DNA from: JACVRW01 sp963728495
Lineage (GTDB): Bacteria; Actinomycetota; Thermoleophilia; Solirubrobacterales; Thermoleophilaceae
Length of the DNA: 64,000 nucleotides
Direction: 5' to 3'
NCBI GenBank assembly: GCA_963728495.1
Contig: CAVSKI010000007.1
Location: forward strand, 186,001 to 250,000
Both the position numbers and the translations under genes were made by a program. Each line of letters starts with the position of its first letter. Positions within the stretch are counted from its first letter, which is position 1. This document shows positions 1-8,222 of the stretch, in pieces. The notes below the pieces were generated by a model. It saw only the letters and a list, made by a program, of their open reading frames with translations, made no database searches and was not told the origin of the DNA.

Positions 1-872
1 GACTGGTCGCGCCCGTGGTGGCTGGTGGACATGTGCTCCGAGCGGGTCTCGGTCCACTTAACCGGGCGCCCCAGCCGCCGGGCCAGGGCCAGCACCAGCG
101 CCTCCTCGTGGTAGACCTGAAGCTTCGCGCCGAACCCGCCGCCCACGTCGGGAGCGATCACGCGCACCTTGTCCTCCGCCATGCCGAGCACTCCGGAAAG
201 CACGAAGCGCGCGATGTGCGGGACCTGCGTGGTGGAGTAAAGGATTACGCTGTCCGCGCGCGGCTCACCGATCGAGCAGCGCGGCTCGATCGGCGCGCCC
301 GAGATGCGGTGGTTGGCGAAGCGGTGCTCGACGGTCACCTCCGCCTCGGCCTCTGCGGCCTCGAAATCGCCACCGGCCACGGCCCACTCGTGCGTCTTGT
401 TGGTACCGAACTGCTCCCACACGAGCGGCGAGCCGTCCTCCAGTGCGGCGTCGGGATCCACCACCGCCGGCTTGGGGTCGTACTCCACGATCACCATGTC
501 GGCCGCATCGACGGCCGCGCCTCGGCTGGCGGCCACGACCACGGCCACGGGATCGCCCACGTGCTTGACCTGGCCGCGCTTGAGGGGCCAGTTCTCGGGG
601 GTCTTGATCTCTACCCCCGGCGGTGCCCATACCATCGCCAAGGGGCCCGCGAAATCGGCGGCCATTTCCTCGCCGGTAAGCACGGTGACGACGCCGGCGT
701 GCTCCTTGGCGGCCGAGGTGTCGATCGAGGTGATCGCGGCGTGCGCCTCCGGAGAGCGGACGATCACCGCGTGGAGCATGCCCGGCAGGTTGATGTCGTC
801 CGTGTAGCGCCCCTGCCCGGTGATCATGCGCGGGTCTTCCTTGCGCTTCATGCTCTGGCCGACCGCGCTCAT
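1..872 (-). CDS. coxL: CO dehydrogenase/xanthine dehydrogenase-type large subunit, partial (N-terminal ~290 residues)
   Basis: Molybdenum hydroxylase large subunit, which binds the molybdopterin cofactor and carries the active site of aerobic CO dehydrogenase or a related aldehyde/purine oxidase. The start ATG (870-872) overlaps the stop of the upstream small subunit as ATGA. The visible reading begins MSAVGQSMKRKEDPRMITG, contains the typical GRYTDDI segment near residue 21, and has the GGGFGAK cofactor loop near residue 242. The gene runs off the left edge, so the active-site loop that separates true CoxL from other hydroxylases is not visible. The substrate is therefore unresolved: the family call is firm, CO oxidation is a guess. 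It is transcribed right to left behind coxS. Confidence 0.88.
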   Translation of the reverse strand, partial: MSAVGQSMKRKEDPRMITGQGRYTDDINLPGMLHAVIVRSPEAHAAITSIDTSAAKEHAGVVTVLTGEEMAADFAGPLAMVWAPPGVEIKTPENWPLKRGQVKHVGDPVAVVVAASRGAAVDAADMVIVEYDPKPAVVDPDAALEDGSPLVWEQFGTNKTHEWAVAGGDFEAAEAEAEVTVEHRFANHRISGAPIEPRCSIGEPRADSVILYSTTQVPHIARFVLSGVLGMAEDKVRVIAPDVGGGFGAKLQVYHEEALVLALARRLGRPVKWTETRSEHMSTSHHGRDQ

Positions 873-1348
873 GCCGGCACCCCCTTGCCCGCCGCTTCCC
901 TGACCGCTTCGACGATGTTGTGGTAGCCCGTGCAGCGGCACAGGACGCCCTCCAACCCGTGGCGAATCTCCTGGTCACTCGGACTCGGGTTGCGCTCGAG
1001 CAGGTCGGCGGCGGCCATGATCATGCCCGGCGTGCAGAAGCCGCACTGGAGCCCGTGCTTCTCACGGAAGGCCTGTTGGAGAGGATGGAGGCCCTCGGAG
1101 GGGGTTAGGCCCTCGATCGTGGTTACCTCGCCGCCGTCGGCCTGTGCGGCAAGGACGGTGCAGCTTTTGACCGACTCGCCGTTCAGGTGAACGGTGCAGG
1201 CGCCGCAATTGGTGGTGTCGCAGCCGATGTGCGTCCCGGTCAGGCCGAGATCGTCGCGCAGCCAGTGCACGAGCAGGGTCCTCGCCTCGACCTGCGCATC
1301 GCGCCTCTCTCCGTTGACGCTGACCTGTACGCGCACGGTTGCTCCCAT
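869..1348 (-). CDS. coxS: [2Fe-2S] small subunit of CO dehydrogenase/xanthine dehydrogenase family
   Basis: Electron-transfer subunit (159 aa) that passes electrons from the molybdenum centre toward FAD. The N-terminal ferredoxin-like cluster ligands are Cys43, Cys48, Cys51 and Cys63. The C-terminal helical domain carries Cys102, Cys105 (CGFC), Cys137 and Cys139 (CRC). Length and motif spacing match the family. The start is ATG with a strong GGAGGAGAGG ribosome-binding site just upstream. It is translationally coupled to coxL by ATGA. The FAD subunit (coxM) is not in the window and may lie beyond the left edge. It could serve an aldehyde or purine oxidase rather than CO dehydrogenase. Confidence 0.92.
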   Translation of the reverse strand: MGATVRVQVSVNGERRDAQVEARTLLVHWLRDDLGLTGTHIGCDTTNCGACTVHLNGESVKSCTVLAAQADGGEVTTIEGLTPSEGLHPLQQAFREKHGLQCGFCTPGMIMAAADLLERNPSPSDQEIRHGLEGVLCRCTGYHNIVEAVREAAGKGVPA

Positions 1349-1595
1349 TGCCTCTCCTCCGTTTCGAATCTCTTCGAAGCCTCTCCTGAAGGGGGGATGC
1401 TATGCCTCCGGGCAGGTGGGCGACAGGGTGGCTTGGCACCAGATGAGGCTTCGGGGTTCGGCGCGAGGGCCTCACGGATTTCGGCACGGCCGGCCGGGCC
1501 CCGGCGCCGGCCCCAGCCCGCCGCTTCTTTCTCCACCTCGCGGCGGCGCGGCATCGATCCTGAGCGTGCCGTCGCCTAGCTAAGGTTTTTCGGCG
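1349..1595. promoter_or_regulatory. Divergent intergenic region between coxS and the DUF3105 gene
   Basis: This 247-bp gap must hold promoters for both directions. On the cox side two TTCGAA palindromes (1363-1368 and 1373-1378) are separated by TCTC and together form an inverted repeat immediately upstream of the coxS ribosome-binding site, a plausible operator. On the plus side TAAGGT (1581-1586) lies 9 bp before the ATG at 1596 and fits a TANNNT -10 box for a short-leader transcript. No convincing -35 box or RNA gene was seen. Confidence 0.35.
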
Positions 1596-2318
1596 ATGGC
1601 CCGCCGCAAGGAAGAGAAGGAGGCTCTGCGCCGCCAGCGCGAGGAACGCGAGGCCAAGGCGCGGGCCGAGCAGCAGCGCAAGCGCCTGGTCGGCTTCGGC
1701 GCCGCCGGCGTCCTCGTGCTGGCCGCCGCGGTGATCGGATTCCTCCTGGCGGGGGGAGGGGGCAACGGCGGCGGACCGGGCGGGGAGGGGAACTTCTTCC
1801 CCGAGGGCGGTGACGCGCCCACACAGAAGGTGTTCGATCTCGACGAAGCGGTGAGCGCCGCGGGCTGCGAGCTCAAGAGCAACAAGGGCAACGGAGTAGC
1901 GACCCACACCACCAGCCTCGACGAGAAGATCAAGTACAAGACCAACCCGCCCACCACGGGCCGCCATTACGAGATACCCGCCGAGGACGGCGTGTACGGC
2001 GGGGCCCCACCGCCCGACGAGGCGCTGGTGCACGCGCTCGAGCACGGCCGCGTGATCATCTGGGTCAAGCCGAGTGTGTCGGAGGACGCGCGCGCGGAGA
2101 TCCGGGCCATGTCCGACGAGGACGAGGGCTTCCAGACCCTGCTGGTGGAGCGTAAGAACATGCCCTATGCGGTGGCGGCCACCGCCTGGAACCGTGACCC
2201 GCTGCCGGGGGGCACCGGCCGCACGCTCGGCTGTGATCGATGGACCCCCGAGGTGGTGGACGCGCTGCGCGCCTTCCGCGACGAGCACCGCTCCAACGGG
2301 CCCGAGCCCGTTCCCTAG
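1596..2318 (+). CDS. DUF3105 family membrane-anchored protein
   Basis: Unknown function, 240 aa. A highly charged Arg/Glu N-terminus (about 1-30) precedes one transmembrane helix (about 31-53) and a Gly-rich linker. The extracytoplasmic domain has the DUF3105 hallmarks NPPTTGRHY (about residue 117) and ALEHGRVIIWVKPS (about 148). Two cysteines in the soluble domain could form a disulfide. The ATG start follows a short AAGG element and a possible TANNNT box. DUF3105 proteins are common in high-GC Gram-positives and have no settled role. Neighbours do not clarify the function. Confidence 0.8.
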   Translation: MARRKEEKEALRRQREEREAKARAEQQRKRLVGFGAAGVLVLAAAVIGFLLAGGGGNGGGPGGEGNFFPEGGDAPTQKVFDLDEAVSAAGCELKSNKGNGVATHTTSLDEKIKYKTNPPTTGRHYEIPAEDGVYGGAPPPDEALVHALEHGRVIIWVKPSVSEDARAEIRAMSDEDEGFQTLLVERKNMPYAVAATAWNRDPLPGGTGRTLGCDRWTPEVVDALRAFRDEHRSNGPEPVP

Positions 2319-2376
2319 AGCTGCAGCGGATCTTGCACCCCCGCAACCGGTGCTTTGACACCGTGTTGGGGGAGAG

Positions 2377-4023
2377 GTGCGGATCCTCGCAACAGCAACG
2401 GCGCTCCTCTGCGCCCTCCTCGCCCTGCCGGCGCTCGCCTCCGGCCGGCCCAGCGAACCCTTCGACTTCGAGCTCGCCGCGCGGTCGGGCGACCCGGTGG
2501 CCGCCGGCGGTCCGGCCGCCCCGCGGGTGCTGGAAACGCCGCGGCCGTTCAACCTGGTCGGGCTGCGCTGGCGCGGACCCCGCGCCCCCGTGATCCGCCT
2601 GCGCGCGCGGCGACCGGACGGAGCCTGGAGCCGCTGGCAGCGGCTCGAGGCCCACGCCGATCACAACCCCGACCTGACACGTGGCGGCGAGCCGGCGGTG
2701 TCCTCCTCCGACCCGCTCTGGGTGGGCTCCGCGGACGCGCTGCAGTACCGCCTCAGCCGGCCGGTGAAGGGGCTACGCCTTCACTTCGTCAACGTCGCCT
2801 CGGAGCTGCGGGCCGCCCGGGCGGCCCAGGACCCGGAGCCCACGTTCGTCAGCCGGAGGCAGTGGGGGGCGTCGAAATGCCCGCCGCGCCAGGCGCCGGA
2901 CTACGGAACCGTCAAGGCCGTGCACGTGCATCACACCGTCTCCCTCAACGACTACGCGCCGGAGGAGGGGCGGGCCATCGTGCTCTCGGTGTGTCGCTAC
3001 CACCGCAACTCCAACGGCTGGAACGACATCGGCTACAACGCGCTGGTCGACAAGTACGGCGTTCTTTACGAGGGACGCGCCGGCGGGCTCGACCAGGCGG
3101 TGGTCGGGGCCCAGGCCCAAGGGTTCAACGACGAAACTGCGGGGATCGCCAGCATCGGCGACCACACGAGCGCCGAGGCGACGCCCGAGACCCTCTCCGC
3201 GCTGGCCACCTATATCCGCTGGAAGCTGAGCGTGCACGGCCAGCCATTGTCCGGCCCGGTGACGATGAGCAGCTCCGGTGGATCGGCCACGAAGTACCCG
3301 GCCGGGCGGAGGGTGACCCTCGAGCGCGTGATCGGCCATCGCGACACGGGCCGGACCGCGTGCCCGGGTGCACTGCTCTACGCGCAGCTCGACGAGTTGC
3401 GCGCGCTGGTGGTGTCGGGTGTGGGCCTGCTGCCCACCTTCGCCACCCGCCTGAGCGGCACGCTGGCCGACTTCTCGATCGACTACGGCGACACGGTCCC
3501 CGTGACCGGACTGCTGTCGGGGCCCGACGGAGGCCCGCTGGTCAACGAGACAGTCGAGGTCCAGACGAACGGCACAGGGCGCTGGAAGACCTCCTCGCTC
3601 ACCACCACGGCTCCCGACGGCACCTTCGCCGGGGAGCTGAAGCCGCGGCGGCGCCTCTATGTTCGCCTCCGCTACCCGGGCCGCGCGGAGCTGCGCCGAG
3701 CCACCTCGGCACGGTTGCTGCTGCACCTGCGCCCGCTGATCACCCTGCGCTTGCCGATCAGCTCCTCCGCACCGGGTGAGCGCGTGCGGGTATCGGGGAG
3801 GATCGCGCCGAGAAAGCGCTTCGTGACGCTGGTGCTGCAGCAACGCATACGGGGTAGCTACCGCAAGGTCGGAGCGCAGGCGGTCCGGACCCGGCGGGGG
3901 CGCTTCAGGACCTCGCTCGTTCCCGCCTTCAGCGCCGACTACCGCTACGCGGTCGTTTCCGTGAGCGACGCCGACACCGACCGCGCTTCGACCGGCTGGC
4001 AGGCCTTGCGCGTGCGGCGCTGA
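2377..4023 (+). CDS. Secreted PGRP/N-acetylmuramoyl-L-alanine amidase
   Basis: Predicted secreted peptidoglycan amidase of the PGRP/Amidase_2 fold, 548 aa, cleaving the MurNAc-L-Ala bond. A signal peptide (MRILATATALLCALLALPA) leads into a beta-rich segment, then the catalytic domain at about residues 157-345. The zinc ligands expected for an active enzyme are present: the HVHHT histidine near 185, His321 (IGHRD) and Cys329 (TACPG), with Tyr220 (GYN). The last 200 residues look like two Ig/beta-sandwich repeats, probably for wall or glycan binding. The GTG start at 2377 is nearly abutted by a GGGGGAG stretch, unusually close for a ribosome-binding site. It converges with the sugar transferase with no gap. 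Confidence 0.82.
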   Translation: MRILATATALLCALLALPALASGRPSEPFDFELAARSGDPVAAGGPAAPRVLETPRPFNLVGLRWRGPRAPVIRLRARRPDGAWSRWQRLEAHADHNPDLTRGGEPAVSSSDPLWVGSADALQYRLSRPVKGLRLHFVNVASELRAARAAQDPEPTFVSRRQWGASKCPPRQAPDYGTVKAVHVHHTVSLNDYAPEEGRAIVLSVCRYHRNSNGWNDIGYNALVDKYGVLYEGRAGGLDQAVVGAQAQGFNDETAGIASIGDHTSAEATPETLSALATYIRWKLSVHGQPLSGPVTMSSSGGSATKYPAGRRVTLERVIGHRDTGRTACPGALLYAQLDELRALVVSGVGLLPTFATRLSGTLADFSIDYGDTVPVTGLLSGPDGGPLVNETVEVQTNGTGRWKTSSLTTTAPDGTFAGELKPRRRLYVRLRYPGRAELRRATSARLLLHLRPLITLRLPISSSAPGERVRVSGRIAPRKRFVTLVLQQRIRGSYRKVGAQAVRTRRGRFRTSLVPAFSADYRYAVVSVSDADTDRASTGWQALRVRR

Positions 4024-4605
4024 TCACCAGCCCTGCCGCAAGTCCTCGCTGTAGAGCCCGTGCCCGGAGGCCAGCATGCGCACGGTCTTGGCCAGGATCC
4101 TCAGGTCCAGCACCAGCGACCGGTGCTCCACGTACCACACATCCAGCTCGATTCGCTCGGGCCAGGGCAGCGTAGCCCGGCCGTTGACCTGAGCCCAGCC
4201 GGTGATACCGGGCTTGACCTCCAGCCGTCTGCGCTGACGTTCGGTGTAGCGATCCACCTGCTGCTGAACGGTCGGGCGCGGGCCCACGATCGCCATCTCG
4301 CCGCGCACGACGTTCACCAGGTTGGGCAGCTCGTCGAGCGAGAAGCGCCGCAGCCGCCGGCCCACGCGGGTGATGCGGCTGTCGCCCTCCAGCACGTAGA
4401 GCCCGGCGCCCATGGTCTCCGCGCCGGGCACCATCGTGCGCAGCTTCCACATCTCGAACGGCCGGCCGCCGCGGCCGACGCGACGCTGGCGGTAGAAGAC
4501 CGCCCCTCTGCTCTCGAGCTTGATGAGCAGCGCGGCGAGCGCGAGCAGCGGCGAGAGCACGAGCAGGGCCGCCGACGCGACCACGATGTCTAGAGACCGC
4601 GGCAT
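4024..4605 (-). CDS. Undecaprenyl-phosphate sugar-1-phosphate transferase (bacterial sugar transferase family)
   Basis: Initiating glycosyl-1-phosphate transferase (193 aa). This family loads the first sugar phosphate onto undecaprenyl phosphate at the inner membrane face. It has one N-terminal membrane segment (about 7-27) and lacks the four-helix CoA-binding-like N-terminus of WbaP-size enzymes, so it is a minimal PglC-like form. Diagnostic motifs are KLRTMV (about 54), RRFSLDELPNLVNVVRGEM (about 86) and VGPRP. It is divergent from the GT4 gene with a 26-bp gap, which places it with the glycan cluster. The sugar is unknown. Confidence 0.9.
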   Translation of the reverse strand: MPRSLDIVVASAALLVLSPLLALAALLIKLESRGAVFYRQRRVGRGGRPFEMWKLRTMVPGAETMGAGLYVLEGDSRITRVGRRLRRFSLDELPNLVNVVRGEMAIVGPRPTVQQQVDRYTERQRRRLEVKPGITGWAQVNGRATLPWPERIELDVWYVEHRSLVLDLRILAKTVRMLASGHGLYSEDLRQGW

Positions 4606-4631
4606 CGACGGTTAGCGTTCGCCTCGGCCTG

Positions 4632-5774
4632 ATGCGAATCCTCTACCTGCACCAGTTCTTCGTCACCCGCGCCGGAGTCGGGGGCACGCGCTCGTACGAG
4701 TTCGCGCGCCGCTTCGTGTCGCGCGGCCATGCGGTGCGCATGCTAACCGCGGGGGAGGGCCGTCAGGAGGTGGCCGGAATCGAGGTGGTGGGCCTACCGG
4801 GCGCCTACTCGGACTACATGAGCGCCACCGCGATCTCCTACCCGCGCCGCATGCTGGCGTTCGCCCGCTTCGGCCTGGCCGCCGGCGCCACCGCGCTGCG
4901 CGGACCGCGGCCCGATGTGATCTACGCGACCTCCCCGCCGTTGACCATGGCGGTGCCCGCCCTCATGGCCGCCGCCCGCTGGCGCGCGCCGCTCGTGTTC
5001 GAGGTGCGCGACCTGTGGCCCGAGGCCCCGATCCAGATGGGCGCGCTGCGCAATCCGCTGCTGCGCCGTGTGGCGCGGGCACTCGAGCGCTTCGTGCTGC
5101 GGCGCGCCACGCGCGTGATCGCCCTCTCGCCCGGCATCCAGAGTGGGGTGGTCGGCGCCGGCGCCCCCGCCGAGCGAGTGGTCCTGGTGCCCAACGCCTC
5201 TGACCTCGATCTGTTTCGCCCCTCCCCCCCGCCCGAGCGCTTTCGCGTGAGCTACTTCGGCACCATGGGTGAAGCCAACGACCTCGGTGCGGTGATCGAC
5301 GCCGCGCGCCTGCTCGACGGCGTGGAGTTCGTGCTGATGGGCGACGGCAAGCACCGCGCGCGCCTCGAGCGCTCCGCGCCCTCCAACGTGACCTTTACCG
5401 GCGCCGCCGCCGGCAAGGAGGAGGTTGCCGAGCTGGCGGCCGGCTCGAGCGCGTGCCTGACCGTGTTCAAGGACGTGCCCGTGCTCTCCACGAACTCGCC
5501 GAACAAGCTCTTCGACACCTTCGCCGCCGGGCGTCCCGCGATCGTGAACATGGATGGCTGGATGCGACAGCTCGTGGAGGACAACGACGCGGGCCTCTAC
5601 GTGCGCGCCGGAGACGCCCGCGACCTGGCGAACAAGATCGCCTGGCTTCGCGACCACCCCGAGGACGCGGCGCGCATGGGGCACAACGCGCGGGCGCTGG
5701 CCGAGCGCGAGTTCGACCGCGAGCAGCTTGCCGAGCGCGCGCTCGGCGTGCTGAAGGAGGCGGCGGCGCGCTGA
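4632..5774 (+). CDS. Glycosyltransferase family 4
   Basis: GT-B-fold retaining glycosyltransferase, 380 aa. The N-terminal acceptor domain starts MRILYLHQFFVTRAGVGGTR. The C-terminal donor domain carries a G.MGEAND segment and a NSPNKLFDTFAAGRPAIVN motif (about residue 287) in the nucleotide-sugar site. It is closest in style to WbuB/fucosaminyl- or hexosaminyl-transferases acting on lipid-linked saccharides, but the donor cannot be read from sequence. It is first in a tight plus-strand run: GT4, GT2, polymerase/ligase-like, GT87-like and hydrolase genes overlap end to start. Confidence 0.87.
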   Translation: MRILYLHQFFVTRAGVGGTRSYEFARRFVSRGHAVRMLTAGEGRQEVAGIEVVGLPGAYSDYMSATAISYPRRMLAFARFGLAAGATALRGPRPDVIYATSPPLTMAVPALMAAARWRAPLVFEVRDLWPEAPIQMGALRNPLLRRVARALERFVLRRATRVIALSPGIQSGVVGAGAPAERVVLVPNASDLDLFRPSPPPERFRVSYFGTMGEANDLGAVIDAARLLDGVEFVLMGDGKHRARLERSAPSNVTFTGAAAGKEEVAELAAGSSACLTVFKDVPVLSTNSPNKLFDTFAAGRPAIVNMDGWMRQLVEDNDAGLYVRAGDARDLANKIAWLRDHPEDAARMGHNARALAEREFDREQLAERALGVLKEAAAR

Positions 5775-6724
5775 GCGAGATCACGCTCTCCTACTGCGTC
5801 GTCAACACCAACGGCCGCGAGCACCTGCTGGCCTGCCTGGGCGCGATCGAGGCCACTCACCCGCAGGGAGTCGCCCACGAGGTGCTCGTGCTCGACAACG
5901 CCTCGGACGACGGGTCGGCCCAGGCGGTGCGCGAGCGCTTCCCCGAGGCGCGCCTGCTCGCGCTCGAGCGGCGCGGCGGCAAGGCGGCCAACGACTCGCT
6001 GCTGCTGCGCGAATCGCGGGGCCGCTTCTGTCTGCTGCTCAACGAGGACTCCGCGCTGCTCGAGGGGGCGGCACGGGCGCTGCTCGACGCGCTCGAACGC
6101 CATCCGGGCGCCGCGGCCGCCGGCGCGCAGCTGCTCACGAGTGCGGGCGAGCCGACGCCCTGTGCGTGGCGCCTGCCCGATGCGGGCTGGGCGCTGGCGG
6201 CGGCGCTGTTCCTGCAGGACCGCTATGCGGTCCAGAGCCGCGGACGCAGCGTGCGCGAAGTGGGCTGGGTCCAGTCGAGCGCGATGCTGGTGCGCCGCGA
6301 GGCGGCCGAGGCGGTCGGCTGGCTGGATCACGATTTCTTCGTCTATTCCGACGAGACCGACTTCTGCAAGCGGCTGGCAGATCACGGCAGGCAGATCCTC
6401 TTCGTGCCCGGTGCGCGAGCGATTCATCACGACCAGCTCTCGACGGACTCCGCCGCGATGCGTCGCCGCATCGTCGAGTTTCACCGCAACCGCGACCTCT
6501 ACTTCCGCAAGCACGACATGCCCGGCACGCGGCGGTTGTGGACCGTCTGCTGGACCTGGGCGTATCTGGTGCGCGCGCTGGCCGCGGTCGCGCTCCCGGG
6601 CCACGATCCGCGCCGCTACCTGCTGCACGCCCGTCAGCAGCTCTTCCCGGCGCGGGGCGCGGGCCTGCGGGAAGCCGCAGCGGCGTACAACGCAAATAGA
6701 GTCCGGGCCGGTGGAGCACGCTGA
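5771..6724 (+). CDS. Glycosyltransferase family 2 with probable CTG start
   Basis: GT-A-fold inverting glycosyltransferase, 317 aa, similar to rhamnosyltransferase-type proteins. Motifs are VLDNASDDGS (nucleotide-binding), QSSAMLVRREAAEAVGW and DETDFCKR. No ATG, GTG or TTG lies near the conserved N-terminus. The codon that fits is CTG at 5771, overlapping the preceding gene's TGA as CTGA, with AAGGAGG (5754-5760) 10 bp upstream. Initiation there gives MSEITLSYCVVNTNG. The end overlaps the next gene by 14 bp. The family call is firm; the start is inferred. Confidence 0.85.
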   Translation: MSEITLSYCVVNTNGREHLLACLGAIEATHPQGVAHEVLVLDNASDDGSAQAVRERFPEARLLALERRGGKAANDSLLLRESRGRFCLLLNEDSALLEGAARALLDALERHPGAAAAGAQLLTSAGEPTPCAWRLPDAGWALAAALFLQDRYAVQSRGRSVREVGWVQSSAMLVRREAAEAVGWLDHDFFVYSDETDFCKRLADHGRQILFVPGARAIHHDQLSTDSAAMRRRIVEFHRNRDLYFRKHDMPGTRRLWTVCWTWAYLVRALAAVALPGHDPRRYLLHARQQLFPARGAGLREAAAAYNANRVRAGGAR

Positions 6725-8222
6725 CACCGCCCAGCTGGCCGCGGTAGGGGGCGCACTCGGCTCGATCCTCGTACTGCTCGCGCGCGGGCGGTTCACGCTG
6801 CTGGGGGGGTTCGTGCTGCTGGCGGCGGCCGAAGCGGGACTGGCGCTCTCGCTCGGGGGCGGCACGCTGGACAAGCTCTCGAGTCCCGCGGGAGCCGCCG
6901 CGGGAACGATGGGAGTCGTACTGCTCGCGGCAGCCGCCGCCGTGCTGGCGCGCCGCCCGTCGTGGGTGCCGATCGTGATTCTGGTGGCCGCGCCGTTCCG
7001 GCCACCGATCGCCTTCGACTCCTCGAGCCGCTTCCTCGTGTCGATTGCCGAGGACGGGCGCCTCGGACGGCTGCTCCCGCTCTACTTCGTGCTCGTGGCC
7101 GCCGCGGCGGCGCTCGGCTGGCGAGCGCTGCGCGACCAACCGCTGCGCGACCTGCCCCGGGCCTTGGCCTTCCCGGCCGCGGCATTCTTCGCCTTCGCCT
7201 TCCTGTCGCTGCTGTGGGCCGACGACGTCCGCGTGGGCACCAACCTGCTGGCCTACTTCACGTTGCCCTTCGTCGTGTTGCTGGCCACGCTGGCCCGCGC
7301 CGACTTTCCGCCGTTCGTGCCAAGGGTGCTGGCCGGAGTGGCGCTTGGCCTGGCGTCGCTGTTCGCCCTTGTCGGGCTCTGGCAGGCGGCCACGCACGAG
7401 CTCTTCTTCTACGCACCCAACCTCGCGGTCTCCAACGCGAACACCGACTACTTCCGCGTGACGTCGCTGTTCGGCGACCCGAGCCTGTACGGGCGCCACG
7501 TGGTGCTCGGGATCGGGATCGCCCTGTCGCTGCTCGCGGCGCGGCGTTGGCGCACCTGGCCGCTGGTGGGTCTCGTGGTCCTGATGTGGGCCGGGCTCCT
7601 GTTCTCCTATTCGCAGTCGAGCATGGCGGCGCTGCTCGTGGTCACCCTGGCGCTGGCGCTCGTGACCGGCGACCGCCGCGTGCGGCGCGCCGTTGGCGTG
7701 CTGGCGCTGCTCGCCGCCCTGGCGGGCGGCGGTTATCTCGCCTACAAGCTGATCGACGGCAAGCAGTCGCTCAACGACATCACCAGCGACCGCACCGAAC
7801 GAGTCCAGGAGACGCTCGACGTGATTGCCGAAGATCCGCTGTTGGGGGTGGGCATCGGCGGGCAGCCACGCGCGAGCCGGGCGCTGGCGGACAGTGACCG
7901 ACCCACTCCGGCCTTCGTGTCGCACACCACCCCGCTGACCGTCGCAGCGGAGCTGGGGGTGGTCGGCCTGCTCCTCTACGCCTGGCTGCTGTTCGGGGGG
8001 CTGCGGCTGATCGCCTCCGTCTACCGCGCCGACGACGCGCTGGGCCTGGCGCTGGGCGCTTGCTTTCTCGCCCTCTTCGTTCATGCCCTCTTCTACAGCG
8101 GCTTTCTCGAGGACCCGATCACGTGGTTCGTGCTCGGCGTGGCCGCGGGCTGGCTCACGTGGGAGGAAGCGAACCGGCCGGCGTCCGAGCGCTCGCGCCG
8201 GCGTGCGGCGGCAACGGCATGA
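6711..8222 (+). CDS. O-antigen ligase/polymerase-like polytopic membrane protein
   Basis: Integral membrane protein of 503 aa with about 11-12 hydrophobic segments and one long periplasmic-type loop (about residues 330-410) between late helices, as in the O-antigen ligase/Wzy family. It likely polymerises or transfers undecaprenyl-linked oligosaccharides outside the membrane. The GTG start at 6711 gives MEHADTAQ and overlaps the GT2 stop by 14 bp; the upstream ribosome-binding site is weak, suggesting coupling. The C-terminus is basic and overlaps the next gene as ATGA. Whether it is a polymerase or a ligase cannot be decided from sequence. Confidence 0.78.
   Translation: MEHADTAQLAAVGGALGSILVLLARGRFTLLGGFVLLAAAEAGLALSLGGGTLDKLSSPAGAAAGTMGVVLLAAAAAVLARRPSWVPIVILVAAPFRPPIAFDSSSRFLVSIAEDGRLGRLLPLYFVLVAAAAALGWRALRDQPLRDLPRALAFPAAAFFAFAFLSLLWADDVRVGTNLLAYFTLPFVVLLATLARADFPPFVPRVLAGVALGLASLFALVGLWQAATHELFFYAPNLAVSNANTDYFRVTSLFGDPSLYGRHVVLGIGIALSLLAARRWRTWPLVGLVVLMWAGLLFSYSQSSMAALLVVTLALALVTGDRRVRRAVGVLALLAALAGGGYLAYKLIDGKQSLNDITSDRTERVQETLDVIAEDPLLGVGIGGQPRASRALADSDRPTPAFVSHTTPLTVAAELGVVGLLLYAWLLFGGLRLIASVYRADDALGLALGACFLALFVHALFYSGFLEDPITWFVLGVAAGWLTWEEANRPASERSRRRAAATA

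Noticed and set aside
1363..1378. LexA (SOS) box
   Set aside because: The actinobacterial consensus needs six bases between the TCGAA and TTCGA halves. Here there are four.
2354..2379. TTGACA as a -35 box for the amidase gene
   Set aside because: A -10 box 17 bp downstream would fall on the start codon itself (GTGCGG), which is not promoter-like.
6135..8084. 649-codon antisense frame across the glycan cluster
   Set aside because: The composition (Gln/Arg/His-rich) is a frame shadow of the GT2 and polymerase-like genes, which have clear motifs.
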